A stretch of DNA of 41,854 nt from Comamonadaceae bacterium (GCA_947478935.1 CANJXV010000002.1:1-41854), one strand, 5' to 3'. Counted from the stretch's first letter, positions 24,035 to 33,300 are shown. Translations and numbers: made by a program. The notes: generated by a model from the sequence alone, not told the origin.

Positions 24035-26149
24035 CTAGGCCGCGGACCTCTCCACTTGTACCGAACAGTCATAAAACGTGGGCCCACGGCCCAGGTCCGT
24101 GAGGCGCTGGTTGGTCAGTTCATTCACATTGGTGCCCATAGGCCCCAGCTTGCGCCACCACACGCCCAGACCGTTGACCACACCGGGGCGGGCGCGCGTG
24201 CTGATCTCGGCCTTGCAGTGGTACTGGCCGCGGTCATTGAACACGCGCACTACGTCGCCATCGGCAATGGAGCGCGCCACCGCGTCTTGCGCATGGATTT
24301 CAATTTTCGGTTCGCCTTCAATGCCGCGCAGGCTTTTCACGTTCACAAAGGTGGAGTTCATGAAGTTGCGCGCCGGGGGTGAAATCATGGCCAACGGATA
24401 GGCCGTATTGGCACCGGCCGCCTCGTAATTAGGCAGGTAGTCGGGTAGGCCGTCTAGGCCCATCGCGGCCAAGCGGGCGCTGAAAAATTCGCAGCGTCCC
24501 GATGGTGTGGGAAAGCCGCCTTGGGCAAACGGTGCTTGCGGCAAAGCAAGGCTGACAAAGCCGTCTTGCAACAAAGTATCAAAGCTGATGCGCGCATCGA
24601 AAGCGGTGCGGCACAGGGCTTCATCTTGGTCGGCAAAGCACGGTTCGCTATAGCCCAAACGCTGCGCCAAATTGCGAAAAATTTCCGCGTTGGAGCGGGC
24701 TTGTCCTATGGGCGCGATGGCTGGGCGGTTGAGCAGCACGTCGGTATGGCCGTAGGTGGTGTGCACGTCCCAGTGCTCCAGCTGCGTGGTGGCCGGCAGG
24801 ATGTAGTCTGCATAGTCAGCGGTGTCGGTTTGAAAATGCTCCAAGACCACGGTAAACAAATCTTCGCGCGCGAAGCCTTTCACCACTTTGCCCGATTCGG
24901 GTGCGATTGCTACCGGGTTGCTGTTGAACACAAACAAGGCATCAATAGCCGGGCCAAACTCGGCACTGGCTGCGCGCAGCAAATCGTCGCCAATGGTGCT
25001 CATGTTGATGGTGCGGCAGGGCCCGGCGGGGCGCAAGTCGGGGCGCACCAGCGCGCTGTCGTCAAAGCCGTGCGTGCCCGAGTTAGAAAGTAGCATGCCG
25101 CCCGCCGGTTGGCGCCAGGCGCCTATCAGCGCGGGCAAGCAGGTCACCAAGCGCACCGCGTTGGCGCCGCCGCGCGCGCGCTGCACGCCATAGTTCAGGC
25201 GGATGGCCGCACCCTCGCCGCGCAGCATGGCCTGGCCGTAGTCGCGCGCCAGTGATTCAATTTGTGCTTGCGGCACGCCGCAGACTTCGGCGGCGCGCGA
25301 AGGGCTCCATTGCAGCGCGCGTTCGCGCAATTGCTCCCAGCCTAGGGTGTAGTTGTCGATGTAATCGTGGTCTAGCCAATCGTGGGTAATCAGCTCATGC
25401 ATCATGGCCAAGGCCAAGGCCGCGTCGGTGCCGGGCTGTAGCGCAATATGTTCGTGGCATTTTTCTGCCGTCTCGGTGCTGCGCGGGTCGATGCAAATGA
25501 GTTTGGCCCCAGCGCGCTTGGCCTCTTGGGCATAGCGCCAGAAATGCACATTGCTGGTAATCGGGTTGCTGCCCCAAATCACAATCAAATGTGCATGGGC
25601 GAAGTTTTCAATCAACATGCCTTTGCGCACCCCCAAGGTGTAGTCCAAACCCGCAGCCCCTGCGGAAGAGCAAATCGTGTAGTCCAACAAGGAGGCGCCC
25701 ATACGGTTGAAAAAGCGCGAGGACATGGCGCCCCTTTGCACCCAGCCCATGGTGCCGGCGTAGCTATAGGGCAGTACCGCCTGCGGGCCGCGCTTGGGGT
25801 CTTGCACGATAGTTTGCAGGCGCGCGGCAATGTCGTCCAGCGCCGCGTCCCAGCTCACTGGCGTGTACTGGCCCGAGCCCTTGGGCCCGCTGCGCTTGAG
25901 TGGTTGCATCAGGCGTTCCGGGTGGTACGTCCGCTCGGTATAACGCGCTACTTTGTTGCACAGCACGCCGTCGGTTTGCGGGTGGTTTGGGTTACCCTGC
26001 ACCTTGATGGCGATGCCGTTTTCCACGGTGGTAATCAGGGAGCAGGTGTCCGGGCAGTCATGCGGGCAGGCGCCCACAACCTGGTGGCTGCTGAGGCTGG
26101 GTTGCGAGTGGAGGCTGGCGCTGTGCGCCACGGTGCTTGCTTCTGGCAT
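24035..26149 (-). CDS. Molybdopterin-dependent oxidoreductase (DMSO reductase family)
   Basis: 704-residue single-subunit molybdoenzyme. The N-terminal [4Fe-4S] site is formed by C28, C32, C36 and C64 (CPHDCPDTC then GVLCNK). IVIWGSNPITSNVHFWRY, ICIDPRSTETAEKCHEHIALQPGTDAALALAMMHEL and ILPATTQLEHWDVHTTYGH are bis-MGD-binding features of the family. TICSSAGAAG is the likely region of the Mo ligand. There is no twin-arginine signal, so it is cytoplasmic. No FeS or membrane subunit is adjacent, and I cannot name the substrate. The ATG at 26149 is preferred over a GTG at 26176. It is divergent from the M20 amidohydrolase gene. Confidence 0.86.
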   Translation of the reverse strand: MPEASTVAHSASLHSQPSLSSHQVVGACPHDCPDTCSLITTVENGIAIKVQGNPNHPQTDGVLCNKVARYTERTYHPERLMQPLKRSGPKGSGQYTPVSWDAALDDIAARLQTIVQDPKRGPQAVLPYSYAGTMGWVQRGAMSSRFFNRMGASLLDYTICSSAGAAGLDYTLGVRKGMLIENFAHAHLIVIWGSNPITSNVHFWRYAQEAKRAGAKLICIDPRSTETAEKCHEHIALQPGTDAALALAMMHELITHDWLDHDYIDNYTLGWEQLRERALQWSPSRAAEVCGVPQAQIESLARDYGQAMLRGEGAAIRLNYGVQRARGGANAVRLVTCLPALIGAWRQPAGGMLLSNSGTHGFDDSALVRPDLRPAGPCRTINMSTIGDDLLRAASAEFGPAIDALFVFNSNPVAIAPESGKVVKGFAREDLFTVVLEHFQTDTADYADYILPATTQLEHWDVHTTYGHTDVLLNRPAIAPIGQARSNAEIFRNLAQRLGYSEPCFADQDEALCRTAFDARISFDTLLQDGFVSLALPQAPFAQGGFPTPSGRCEFFSARLAAMGLDGLPDYLPNYEAAGANTAYPLAMISPPARNFMNSTFVNVKSLRGIEGEPKIEIHAQDAVARSIADGDVVRVFNDRGQYHCKAEISTRARPGVVNGLGVWWRKLGPMGTNVNELTNQRLTDLGRGPTFYDCSVQVERSAA

Positions 26150-26277
26150 AGTTAGAAGGCGCGGGCGTGGCCGCACAAGGGCTGGACGAGAAAGCTATTG
26201 TGCCGCTATCTGCCCCCGCGTGCCTCCATTTTCTGAATCGTTCAGATCTTTGTATAACTGAGAAACGAAAGCCCACT

Positions 26278-27465
26278 ATGGAATTGATCGACGCAATTGT
26301 GGAAAACGCCACGGCCATGGCTGCTGTGCGGCGCGATTTGCATGCCCACCCCGAACTGTGTTTCCAGGAAGAGCGCACCGCCGATGTGGTGGCCGCCCAG
26401 CTCAGTGCCTGGGGCATTCCGATTCACCGGGGCATGGGTACCACCGGCGTGGTCGGCATCATCCAGGCAGGTACATCCAAGCGCGCGATCGGCTTGCGTG
26501 CGGACATGGACGCGCTACCGATGCAGGAATTCAATACCTTTGCGCACGCCAGTCGCCATCCGGGCCGCATGCACGCCTGCGGCCACGACGGCCACACCGC
26601 CATGCTGCTGGCGGCGGCCCAGCACCTGGCCAAACACCGCGACTTTGACGGCACGGTAGTTGTCATCTTCCAACCCGCCGAAGAAGGCGGCGGCGGTGCG
26701 CGCGAGATGATTGCCGACGGATTGTTTGAAAAATTTCCGGTGGACGCGGTGTTTGGTTTGCACAACTGGCCGGGCGGTGACGTGGGCCAGTTTGCGGCCA
26801 GCCCAGGCCCGGTGATGGCATCGAGCAATGAATTCAAAATTGTGGTGCGTGGCAAAGGCGGGCATGCGGCGATTCCGCACAACACCATCGACCCGGTGCC
26901 GGTGGCCTGCCAAATAGTGCAGGCCTTTCAGACCATCATTAGCCGCAATATCAAACCGATTGAAGCAGGTGTGATTTCTGTCACCATGATCAATGCCGGA
27001 GAGGCCACCAACGTCATTCCTGATAGCTGTACCTTAGAGGGCACGGTGCGCACCTTTACCGTGGAGGTGCTGGACAAAATTGAAGCCCGCATGCGCGAGA
27101 TCGCCCAGTACACCGCAGCCGCTTTCGGCACCGATTGCAGCTTTGAGTTTTCGCGCAATTACCCGCCCACCATCAACACCGAGCCCGAGGCCCTTTTTGC
27201 GCGCAAAGTGATGGCTTCTATCGTGGGCGCAGACCGGGTGCAGACCCAGGAGCCGACCATGGGCGCGGAAGATTTCTCCTATATGTTGATGGCCAAGCCC
27301 GGTTGCTACGCCTTTATCGCCAACGGCGACGGCGCCCACCGCGAATTCGGCCACGGTGCAGGCCCCTGCATGCTGCACAACCCCAGCTACGATTTCAACG
27401 ATGCTTTGTTGCCGCTTGGCGCTACTTACTGGGTGCGGCTGGCGCAGGCTTGGCTGGCGGCTTAA
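26278..27465 (+). CDS. M20 family amidohydrolase (hippurate hydrolase-like)
   Basis: 395-residue metallo-amidohydrolase of the M20D group, which cleaves N-acyl amino acids such as hippurate. Zinc-binding and catalytic motifs are all visible: HPELCFQE, ADMDALPM, MHACGHDGHTAM, FQPAEEGGGG and, near the C-terminus, TMGAEDFSYML and LHNPSYDFND. The lid/dimerisation domain carries VRGKGGHAAIPHNTIDPV. The ATG at 26278 is chosen because MELIDAIVENATAMAAVRRDLHAHPEL is where family similarity begins; an upstream in-frame start would add 37 unrelated residues. Tail-to-tail with coaX, sharing TTAA. The substrate is not determined. Confidence 0.9.
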   Translation: MELIDAIVENATAMAAVRRDLHAHPELCFQEERTADVVAAQLSAWGIPIHRGMGTTGVVGIIQAGTSKRAIGLRADMDALPMQEFNTFAHASRHPGRMHACGHDGHTAMLLAAAQHLAKHRDFDGTVVVIFQPAEEGGGGAREMIADGLFEKFPVDAVFGLHNWPGGDVGQFAASPGPVMASSNEFKIVVRGKGGHAAIPHNTIDPVPVACQIVQAFQTIISRNIKPIEAGVISVTMINAGEATNVIPDSCTLEGTVRTFTVEVLDKIEARMREIAQYTAAAFGTDCSFEFSRNYPPTINTEPEALFARKVMASIVGADRVQTQEPTMGAEDFSYMLMAKPGCYAFIANGDGAHREFGHGAGPCMLHNPSYDFNDALLPLGATYWVRLAQAWLAA

Positions 27466-28238
27466 GGCGAACCCGGCCCGAAGCGCAGCGCTGCCATGTG
27501 CAGCAGGCCATCAAAAATCAGGTTGTCCACCAGCTCGAAGGGGCGGGTCATGGACGGGGCCATTTTCCAGCCGGCGCCCCCGGTCATGATGCACAGGGGC
27601 TCGCCGCCGCAGTGGCTGCGCACCTGCTGCACCATGCATTCCACAGCGCCGGCAATCGCATAAGTGCCGCCGCTGGTCAGGGCATCGCTGGTATTGGTGG
27701 GGAAGGGGCGCACCTCGCCAGTGGGTACATGCAAACCGGCGGTGCCGGACTCCAGGGCGCGCAGCATGATGCCGTGGCCCGGAATAATCATGCCGCCTAA
27801 AAAGCGCCCGTCGGCCGATACCGCCTCGACGGTGACTGCGGTGCCCACCATGACCACCACCATAGGCCGGGGCGCGCCCTGGGCCCGCATGCGGTGGTAG
27901 GCGCCAATGATGGCGACCCATCGGTCGGCGCCTAGTCGGGTGGGATGGTCGTAGCCATTGGTGACGCCGGCTTCGGCGTCGCTGGCGACCACCCATTGCG
28001 GCATGACGTCCCACAGTTCCATTTGCAGTTCTACGCGGCGTTTGACGGCGTCCCCTGCCACTACGCTGCCGAGCACATGTTTGGGGGCAGGAAGGTGGCT
28101 CCAGGCGCCGTCTGCCAGCTTATCGATGTTTTCTAAAAACTCTGCGCCCTGGGCTAGCAGGGCTGCGCCGGGGTGCGCTGTGCGGTACTGGGCCCACTTG
28201 AGGCGGGTGTTGCCGATATCGAGCGCCAGAAATGTCAT
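27462..28238 (-). CDS. coaX: Type III pantothenate kinase CoaX
   Basis: 258-residue cytoplasmic kinase that phosphorylates pantothenate in the first step of CoA synthesis. The ATP-binding motif LALDIGNTRLKW is at the N-terminus. TNGYDHPTRLGADRWVAIIGA carries the catalytic Asp, and VGTAVTVEAVSADGRFLGGMIIPG and TGGAGWKMAP are further type III signatures. The ATG at 28238 gives the normal MTFLALDIGN start; an upstream in-frame start would add eleven residues. It is divergent from icmF, whose product uses acyl-CoA substrates. The tail overlaps the amidohydrolase stop by 3 bp. Confidence 0.93.
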   Translation of the reverse strand: MTFLALDIGNTRLKWAQYRTAHPGAALLAQGAEFLENIDKLADGAWSHLPAPKHVLGSVVAGDAVKRRVELQMELWDVMPQWVVASDAEAGVTNGYDHPTRLGADRWVAIIGAYHRMRAQGAPRPMVVVMVGTAVTVEAVSADGRFLGGMIIPGHGIMLRALESGTAGLHVPTGEVRPFPTNTSDALTSGGTYAIAGAVECMVQQVRSHCGGEPLCIMTGGAGWKMAPSMTRPFELVDNLIFDGLLHMAALRFGPGSP

Positions 28239-28290
28239 AAACAGAGGAAAGTTTGGGCGCATTATCGCCAAGCGCCGGGAATGGTTTACA

Positions 28291-28314
28291 GTTGACGTTT
28301 ACGTAAACGTCAAC
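28291..28314. promoter_or_regulatory. Perfect 24-bp palindrome, candidate operator upstream of icmF
   Basis: GTTGACGTTTAC (28291-28302) is followed directly by its exact complement GTAAACGTCAAC (28303-28314). The site lies 48 bp before icmF and 53 bp from the divergent coaX start. Acyl-CoA catabolic genes in proteobacteria are often controlled by TetR- or MerR-type regulators through ACGT-rich palindromes of this style; no such regulator is in the window, so the partner is unknown. Confidence 0.7.
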
Positions 28315-28361
28315 GCCGCCACCGGCCCACCCTTTCGTATTCGCACCAAGGCTGTTTCACC

Positions 28362-31300
28362 ATGACCGATTTATCCGCAGAATTCAAGGCGCTTGCCAAC
28401 TACCGGCCCACGCACAAAGTGCGTTTTGTCACCGCCGCTAGCCTCTTTGACGGGCATGACGCCGCTATCAACATCATGCGCCGCATTCTGCAAGGCATGG
28501 GCACCGAAGTCATCCACCTGGGCCACAACCGCAGCGTCGAAGAAGTGGTCACCGCCGCCTTGCAGGAAGACGTGCAGGGCATCGCGATTAGCTCCTACCA
28601 AGGCGGGCATGTGGAGTACTTCAAGTACATGGTGGATTTGCTTAAAAGCCGGGGCGGCGCGCATATCCAGGTGTTTGGCGGCGGCGGCGGCGTGATTGTT
28701 CCTGCCGAAATCCGCGAACTGCAAAGCTATGGCGTGAGCCGTATTTACAGCCCGGAAGACGGACAAAAAATGGGCCTGGCCGGCATGATTGGCGAAATGG
28801 TGATGCGCTGCGATCGCGAGCTGAGCAGCTTTGCGCCCAAAGAATTAGCAGCGATCCAAGGCCACAGCGATGCCGCCTGGCGCGCGTTGGCGCAGCTGAT
28901 GACGGCTGTCGAAGCCGGCAAAGTGGCGCCCGACCTGCTGCAAGCCCTGCGCACGCAGGCGGCGGCTTCCAAAGTGCCCACGGTCGGCATCACTGGCACC
29001 GGCGGCGCCGGTAAATCATCACTTACCGACGAACTGATTCGCCGCTTCCGCCTAGATTTGGGTGACAGCTTGCGCATTGCGGTTATCTCTATAGACCCCT
29101 CGCGCCGCAAGAGTGGCGGCGCCTTGCTGGGCGACCGCATCCGAATGAACGCGATTTCGCCTTGGGCTGCCGGTGAGAATGCGCCGCGCGTATTCATGCG
29201 TTCGCTGGCCACGCGTGAATTTGGCTCGGAAATCAGCCAGGCCTTGCCTGATGCGATTGCCGCTTGTAAGGCCGCCGGCTTTGACCTGGTGGTGGTGGAG
29301 ACTTCGGGCATAGGTCAGGGCGACGCCGCCATCGTGCCTTTGGTCGATGTGCCCTTGTACGTGATGACGCCGGAGTTCGGCGCAGCCAGCCAGCTGGAAA
29401 AAATCGATATGCTGGACTTTGCTGAGTTTGTTGCTATTAATAAATTCGACCGCAAAGGCGCAGGCGACGCGCTGCGCGATGTGTCCAAGCAAGTGCAACG
29501 CAACCGCGAAGCCTGGGGCCAGCCTTTCGAGGCCATGCCGGTGTTTGGCACTATGGCTGCGCGCTTTAACGATGATGGCGTGACCGCGCTTTACCAGGCA
29601 ATGTTGCTGCGTTTGCAGACTCTGGGTTTGCAAACGCCGGTGCAAGGCGTGCTTCCGCGTGTGAACGTGCGCTTTAGCACCAACCAAACCCCGGTGCTAC
29701 CCCCAGCGCGTACCCGCTATCTTTCCGAGATCAGCGACACCGTGCGCGGCTACAAAAAGCGCGCCCGCGCACAGGCTGCACTGGCGCGTGAAATCCAGCA
29801 ACTGCGCGCCGCCGCGGTCATGCTGCAAGTAGACCGCCCGGCCAAAGCACGCGCCGCCGAAGCCGCGCTGGCCTTGGCCGATGAGCGTGGGGTACAGCAA
29901 CACGCCGATGCACGTGCACTGCTGGCCCAGTGGCCGCAAATGCAACAAGACTACGCGGGCAGCGAACTGGTCATCAAAGTGCGCGACAAAGAATTGCGCA
30001 CCGCCCTGACCACTACCTCGCTCAGCGGCACGGTGATTCCCAAAGTGGCGCTGCCCAAGTACCAAGACCATGGCGAAGTCTTGCAATGGCTGATGCTCGA
30101 CAACGTGCCCGGCCATTATCCTTACACCGCCGGCACCTTCACCTTCAAGCGGGAGGGCGAAGACCCTACCCGGATGTTTGCCGGTGAGGGCGATGCCTTT
30201 CGCACCAACACGCGTTTCAAGCTGCTCAGTCAGGGCATGCCGGCCAAGCGATTGTCCACCGCGTTTGACTCGGTCACGCTGTACGGCAACGACCCGGATT
30301 TGCGGCCCGACATCTACGGCAAAGTGGGTAACTCGGGCGTCAGCATCGCCACGCTGGAAGATATGAAAGTGCTGTACAGCGGTTTTGATTTGTGCAGCCC
30401 CAGCACCAGCGTGTCGATGACCATCAACGGCCCTGCGCCCAGCATCTTGGCCATGTTCATGAACACGGCCATTGACCAAAACCTAGATAAATTCCGTGTT
30501 GAAAAAGGCCGCGAGCCGGACGCCCAAGAGCGCGCCGACATCCATGCATGGGTCAAGCAAAACGTGCGCGGCACGGTGCAGGCCGACATCCTGAAAGAAG
30601 ACCAGGGTCAGAACACTTGCATTTTTTCCACTGAGTTTTCACTCAAGGTCATGGGCGATGTGGCGCAGTATTTTGTGGACCATAAGGTGCGCAATTTTTA
30701 TAGCGTGTCCATCAGCGGTTACCACATTGCCGAGGCCGGTGCCAACCCGATTTCGCAACTGGCCTTCACCCTGTCCAATGGTTTTACCTTTGTAGAAGCC
30801 TACCTGGCGCGCGGCATGCATATTGACGATTTTGCGCCCAACCTGTCCTTCTTTTTCAGCAATGGCATGGACCCCGAGTACACCGTCATGGGCCGTGTGG
30901 CACGCCGCATTTGGGCGGTGGCCATGAAAGAAAAATATGGTGCCAACGAGCGTAGCCAAAAGCTCAAGTACCACATCCAAACCAGTGGCCGCAGCCTGCA
31001 CGCGCAGGAAATCCAGTTCAACGACATTCGCACCACGCTGCAAGCGCTGATCGCGATTTACGACAACTGCAACAGCCTGCACACCAACGCCTTTGACGAG
31101 GCCATCACCACCCCTACCGAAGACAGCGTCCGCCGGGCGATGGCGATACAGCTCATCATTAACCGCGAGTGGGGCCTGGCGAAAAACGAAAATCCCTCGC
31201 AGGGCGCTTTCATCATCGAGGAATTGACGGAACTACTGGAAGAAGCGGTGCTGGCTGAGTTTGAAAAAATCTCCGAGCGCGGCGGCGTCCTGGGCGCGAT

Positions 31301-31667
31301 GGAAACCGGCTACCAACGCGGCAAGATTCAAGACGAGTCCATGCATTATGAAATGCTCAAGCACACCGGCGAGCTGCCCATCATCGGCGTCAATACCTTC
31401 CGCAATCCGCATGGCGAGCAAGTGCTAGAAACCCTTGAGTTGGCGCGCAGCACGCCGCAAGAAAAAGAAAGTCAGTTGGCGCGCTTACAGGTATTTCACG
31501 CCGCGCATGCCCACGAAGCGCCGGCCATGCTCAAGCGTTTGCAGCAGGCCGTTATCGACAATGGCAATGTGTTTGAGGTGCTGATGGACGCAGTGCGCGT
31601 CTGCTCGCTCGGCCAGATCACCAATGCCTTGTTTGAAGTGGGCGGGCAGTACCGTCGCAATATGTAA
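28362..31667 (+). CDS. icmF: Fused isobutyryl-CoA mutase IcmF
   Basis: 1101-residue coenzyme-B12-dependent acyl-CoA mutase that interconverts isobutyryl-CoA and n-butyryl-CoA. Domain order: a B12-binding domain (about 1-150, with SLFDGHDAAIN), a MeaB-like GTPase chaperone (about 195-440, with the P-loop GTGGAGKSS at 212-220 and NKFD), and the mutase barrel (about 545-1101). The two substrate-selecting positions read as Phe606 (TRMFAGEG, where methylmalonyl-CoA mutase has Tyr) and Gln750 (GQNTCIF, where that enzyme has Arg), which favours isobutyryl-CoA. A weak AAGG lies upstream of the ATG. A perfect palindrome precedes the gene. It stops 1 bp before the convergent alkB gene. Confidence 0.95.
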   Translation: MTDLSAEFKALANYRPTHKVRFVTAASLFDGHDAAINIMRRILQGMGTEVIHLGHNRSVEEVVTAALQEDVQGIAISSYQGGHVEYFKYMVDLLKSRGGAHIQVFGGGGGVIVPAEIRELQSYGVSRIYSPEDGQKMGLAGMIGEMVMRCDRELSSFAPKELAAIQGHSDAAWRALAQLMTAVEAGKVAPDLLQALRTQAAASKVPTVGITGTGGAGKSSLTDELIRRFRLDLGDSLRIAVISIDPSRRKSGGALLGDRIRMNAISPWAAGENAPRVFMRSLATREFGSEISQALPDAIAACKAAGFDLVVVETSGIGQGDAAIVPLVDVPLYVMTPEFGAASQLEKIDMLDFAEFVAINKFDRKGAGDALRDVSKQVQRNREAWGQPFEAMPVFGTMAARFNDDGVTALYQAMLLRLQTLGLQTPVQGVLPRVNVRFSTNQTPVLPPARTRYLSEISDTVRGYKKRARAQAALAREIQQLRAAAVMLQVDRPAKARAAEAALALADERGVQQHADARALLAQWPQMQQDYAGSELVIKVRDKELRTALTTTSLSGTVIPKVALPKYQDHGEVLQWLMLDNVPGHYPYTAGTFTFKREGEDPTRMFAGEGDAFRTNTRFKLLSQGMPAKRLSTAFDSVTLYGNDPDLRPDIYGKVGNSGVSIATLEDMKVLYSGFDLCSPSTSVSMTINGPAPSILAMFMNTAIDQNLDKFRVEKGREPDAQERADIHAWVKQNVRGTVQADILKEDQGQNTCIFSTEFSLKVMGDVAQYFVDHKVRNFYSVSISGYHIAEAGANPISQLAFTLSNGFTFVEAYLARGMHIDDFAPNLSFFFSNGMDPEYTVMGRVARRIWAVAMKEKYGANERSQKLKYHIQTSGRSLHAQEIQFNDIRTTLQALIAIYDNCNSLHTNAFDEAITTPTEDSVRRAMAIQLIINREWGLAKNENPSQGAFIIEELTELLEEAVLAEFEKISERGGVLGAMETGYQRGKIQDESMHYEMLKHTGELPIIGVNTFRNPHGEQVLETLELARSTPQEKESQLARLQVFHAAHAHEAPAMLKRLQQAVIDNGNVFEVLMDAVRVCSLGQITNALFEVGGQYRRNM

Positions 31668-31668
31668 T

Positions 31669-32853
31669 TCAGACGCTCGCGCCTGCGGCTTCCCTAAGCC
31701 CGTAACGCTGCACCAGCGCTTTGCGGCGCGCCGGGTCCAGGTTGATGTTGGTCGTATCGCGCCCCACACGATCGAGGAGGCGCTTGTCCATCATCCAAAA
31801 CCATAAGGGTGGAATGTAGGCCACCACAAACATGCCAAAGTACCCGCTGGGCAGCGTGGGCAAGTCCTCAAAATGGCGTAGCGACTGGTAGCGCCGCAGC
31901 GGGTGCGCGTGGTGGTCCGAGTGACGTTGCAACTGAAACAAAATCCAGTTCGAAAAAATATGGTTGCTGTTCCAGGAATGGTGTGGCTTGCAAGTTTCGT
32001 AGCGTCCACCTCGCGTTTGCTGGCGCAGCAGGCCGTAATGTTCGACATAGTTGGCCGAGGTCAACTGGAAGTTGGACCAAAACGACGCCAGGATTAAAAA
32101 TAACAATATTTGCGGCCCCAGCCAGGCCATCAAAGCCGCCCACAGAAGCAGGGTGAGTAAAGCCGGTTGCAAGATATGGTTGTGCCATGAAAACACGTGC
32201 AAACCAGCCTGGCGCAGGCGTGTGCTTTCCAGCTCCCAAGCGCGTATCCAGGCGCCCGGCATTTCGCGCAGCACAAAGCTGTAAATCGACTCGCCCATGC
32301 GGGACGAGGCCGGGTCCAGCGGTGTGGCTGCATCGCGATGGTGACCTCTGTTGTGCTCTATGAAAAAATGCCCATAAGCGGAAGGCGCCAGCACAATTTT
32401 GGCCAACGCTTTTTCCAGCACCGTATTTTTGTGGCCCAGTTCGTGGCCCAAATTGATACAAAAACCGCCTACAGCACCACAAATCATAACCATGGCCAGC
32501 CAGCCATGGAGCGGCAAATCGTGTGTCGCGACAAACCACGCGCTGAAAATAAATGCAGCCCAAAGTACCGGTGCCAAAAGGTAGGTAACCCAGCGGTAAA
32601 AGATATCTGCTTCCAGCGCCGGGACCGCTGATTCGGGCGGGTTACTCAGGTCTTCACCCATGACGTAATCGATCAAGGGAATGATGAAATAAAAAAACAA
32701 GACCGGCGCCCAAAGCAAGCGTGCATCGCCCGTTTGCACCATCAAGGCCGGGCCGACCAGCACGGTGGTCGGGATGAACAGTGATAAGAGCCAGGCGTAG
32801 CGTTTGCGGTCGCGGTAGGGTGTATCGGGTGGGGTGGACAGGGCAGCTTGCAT
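31669..32853 (-). CDS. alkB: Alkane 1-monooxygenase AlkB
   Basis: 394-residue integral-membrane non-haem di-iron hydroxylase that oxidises medium-chain n-alkanes to 1-alkanols. All histidine boxes are present: HELGHK (residues 137-142), EHNRGHH (166-172), NYVEHYGL and LQRHSDHHAHP. Hydrophobic segments at about 20-40, 46-63, 90-110 and 118-135 surround them. Rubredoxin and rubredoxin reductase, needed for electron supply, are not adjacent and must lie elsewhere. It is convergent with icmF with a 1-bp gap. The related xylene monooxygenases are less likely given the NYxEHYG motif. Confidence 0.93.
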   Translation of the reverse strand: MQAALSTPPDTPYRDRKRYAWLLSLFIPTTVLVGPALMVQTGDARLLWAPVLFFYFIIPLIDYVMGEDLSNPPESAVPALEADIFYRWVTYLLAPVLWAAFIFSAWFVATHDLPLHGWLAMVMICGAVGGFCINLGHELGHKNTVLEKALAKIVLAPSAYGHFFIEHNRGHHRDAATPLDPASSRMGESIYSFVLREMPGAWIRAWELESTRLRQAGLHVFSWHNHILQPALLTLLLWAALMAWLGPQILLFLILASFWSNFQLTSANYVEHYGLLRQQTRGGRYETCKPHHSWNSNHIFSNWILFQLQRHSDHHAHPLRRYQSLRHFEDLPTLPSGYFGMFVVAYIPPLWFWMMDKRLLDRVGRDTTNINLDPARRKALVQRYGLREAAGASV

Positions 32854-32940
32854 GGCAGCGAGATTACCACTTGCGGATGGGCCAATGCTTAGTGTTTTTC
32901 CCTTAGGAAAGTTGGGGAACTAGGGACATGTTTAGGTGTG

Positions 32941-33300
32941 TTGTGAAGCGGCGATCGGATGTATTGTGTTTCGGACGCCAGGTTTCGGCCTTGAAGGCCG
33001 AGTTACTTTCTTTTGCTTCGCCAAAAGAAAGTAACCAAAGAAAAGGCGAGCCAAAGGCCGTGCCCCTGCGGGGTACCTTGCGCTACTCGCGCCGTCCGGG
33101 GTCGGGCGCAAACTCGCTACGCTCAAACAAGCGCCCGCCCTTACCCGGTCGCCGCTGCGTTGCTCAGCACGGCCAATGGCCTAGGAAGCCCGCACAAAGC
33201 GTGTGCTCGTTCGCTGCGCTCACCTTGCACACGCTTGCGGGCGCGCTGCGCGCGCCCTCGCGGTAGCTGCCGCGACCTCATCCGTAATTTCAGCCGCGCC
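32941..33300. repeat. Hairpin-rich repeat element
   Basis: This part of the 738-bp gap (32854-33591) between alkB and the hydrolase looks like a known-style bacterial extragenic element, not a gene. It holds CGGCCTT-G-AAGGCCG (32986-33000), then GTTACTTTCTTTTG (33002-33015) and its exact complement CAAAAGAAAGTAAC (33022-33035) around a 6-base loop. A third imperfect hairpin has GCCCGCACAAAGCGTGTGC (33188-33206) pairing with GCACACGCTTGCGGGC (33227-33242). The frames here are open only because the DNA is GC-rich. Confidence 0.65.

Noticed and set aside
24035..26149. Formate dehydrogenase alpha subunit
   Set aside because: No selenocysteine/Cys-His active-site pattern or partner subunits could be confirmed; only the broad family is supported.
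25448..26155. 235-codon plus-strand open frame
   Set aside because: Antisense to the molybdopterin oxidoreductase; low-complexity composition and no family pattern.
28362..31667. Methylmalonyl-CoA mutase
   Set aside because: The fused GTPase domain in the middle and the Phe/Gln specificity residues fit IcmF instead.
32928..33266. 112-codon open frame in the alkB-hydrolase gap
   Set aside because: It translates through the hairpin repeats; the composition is Arg/Ala/Pro-rich and other frames are also open there.
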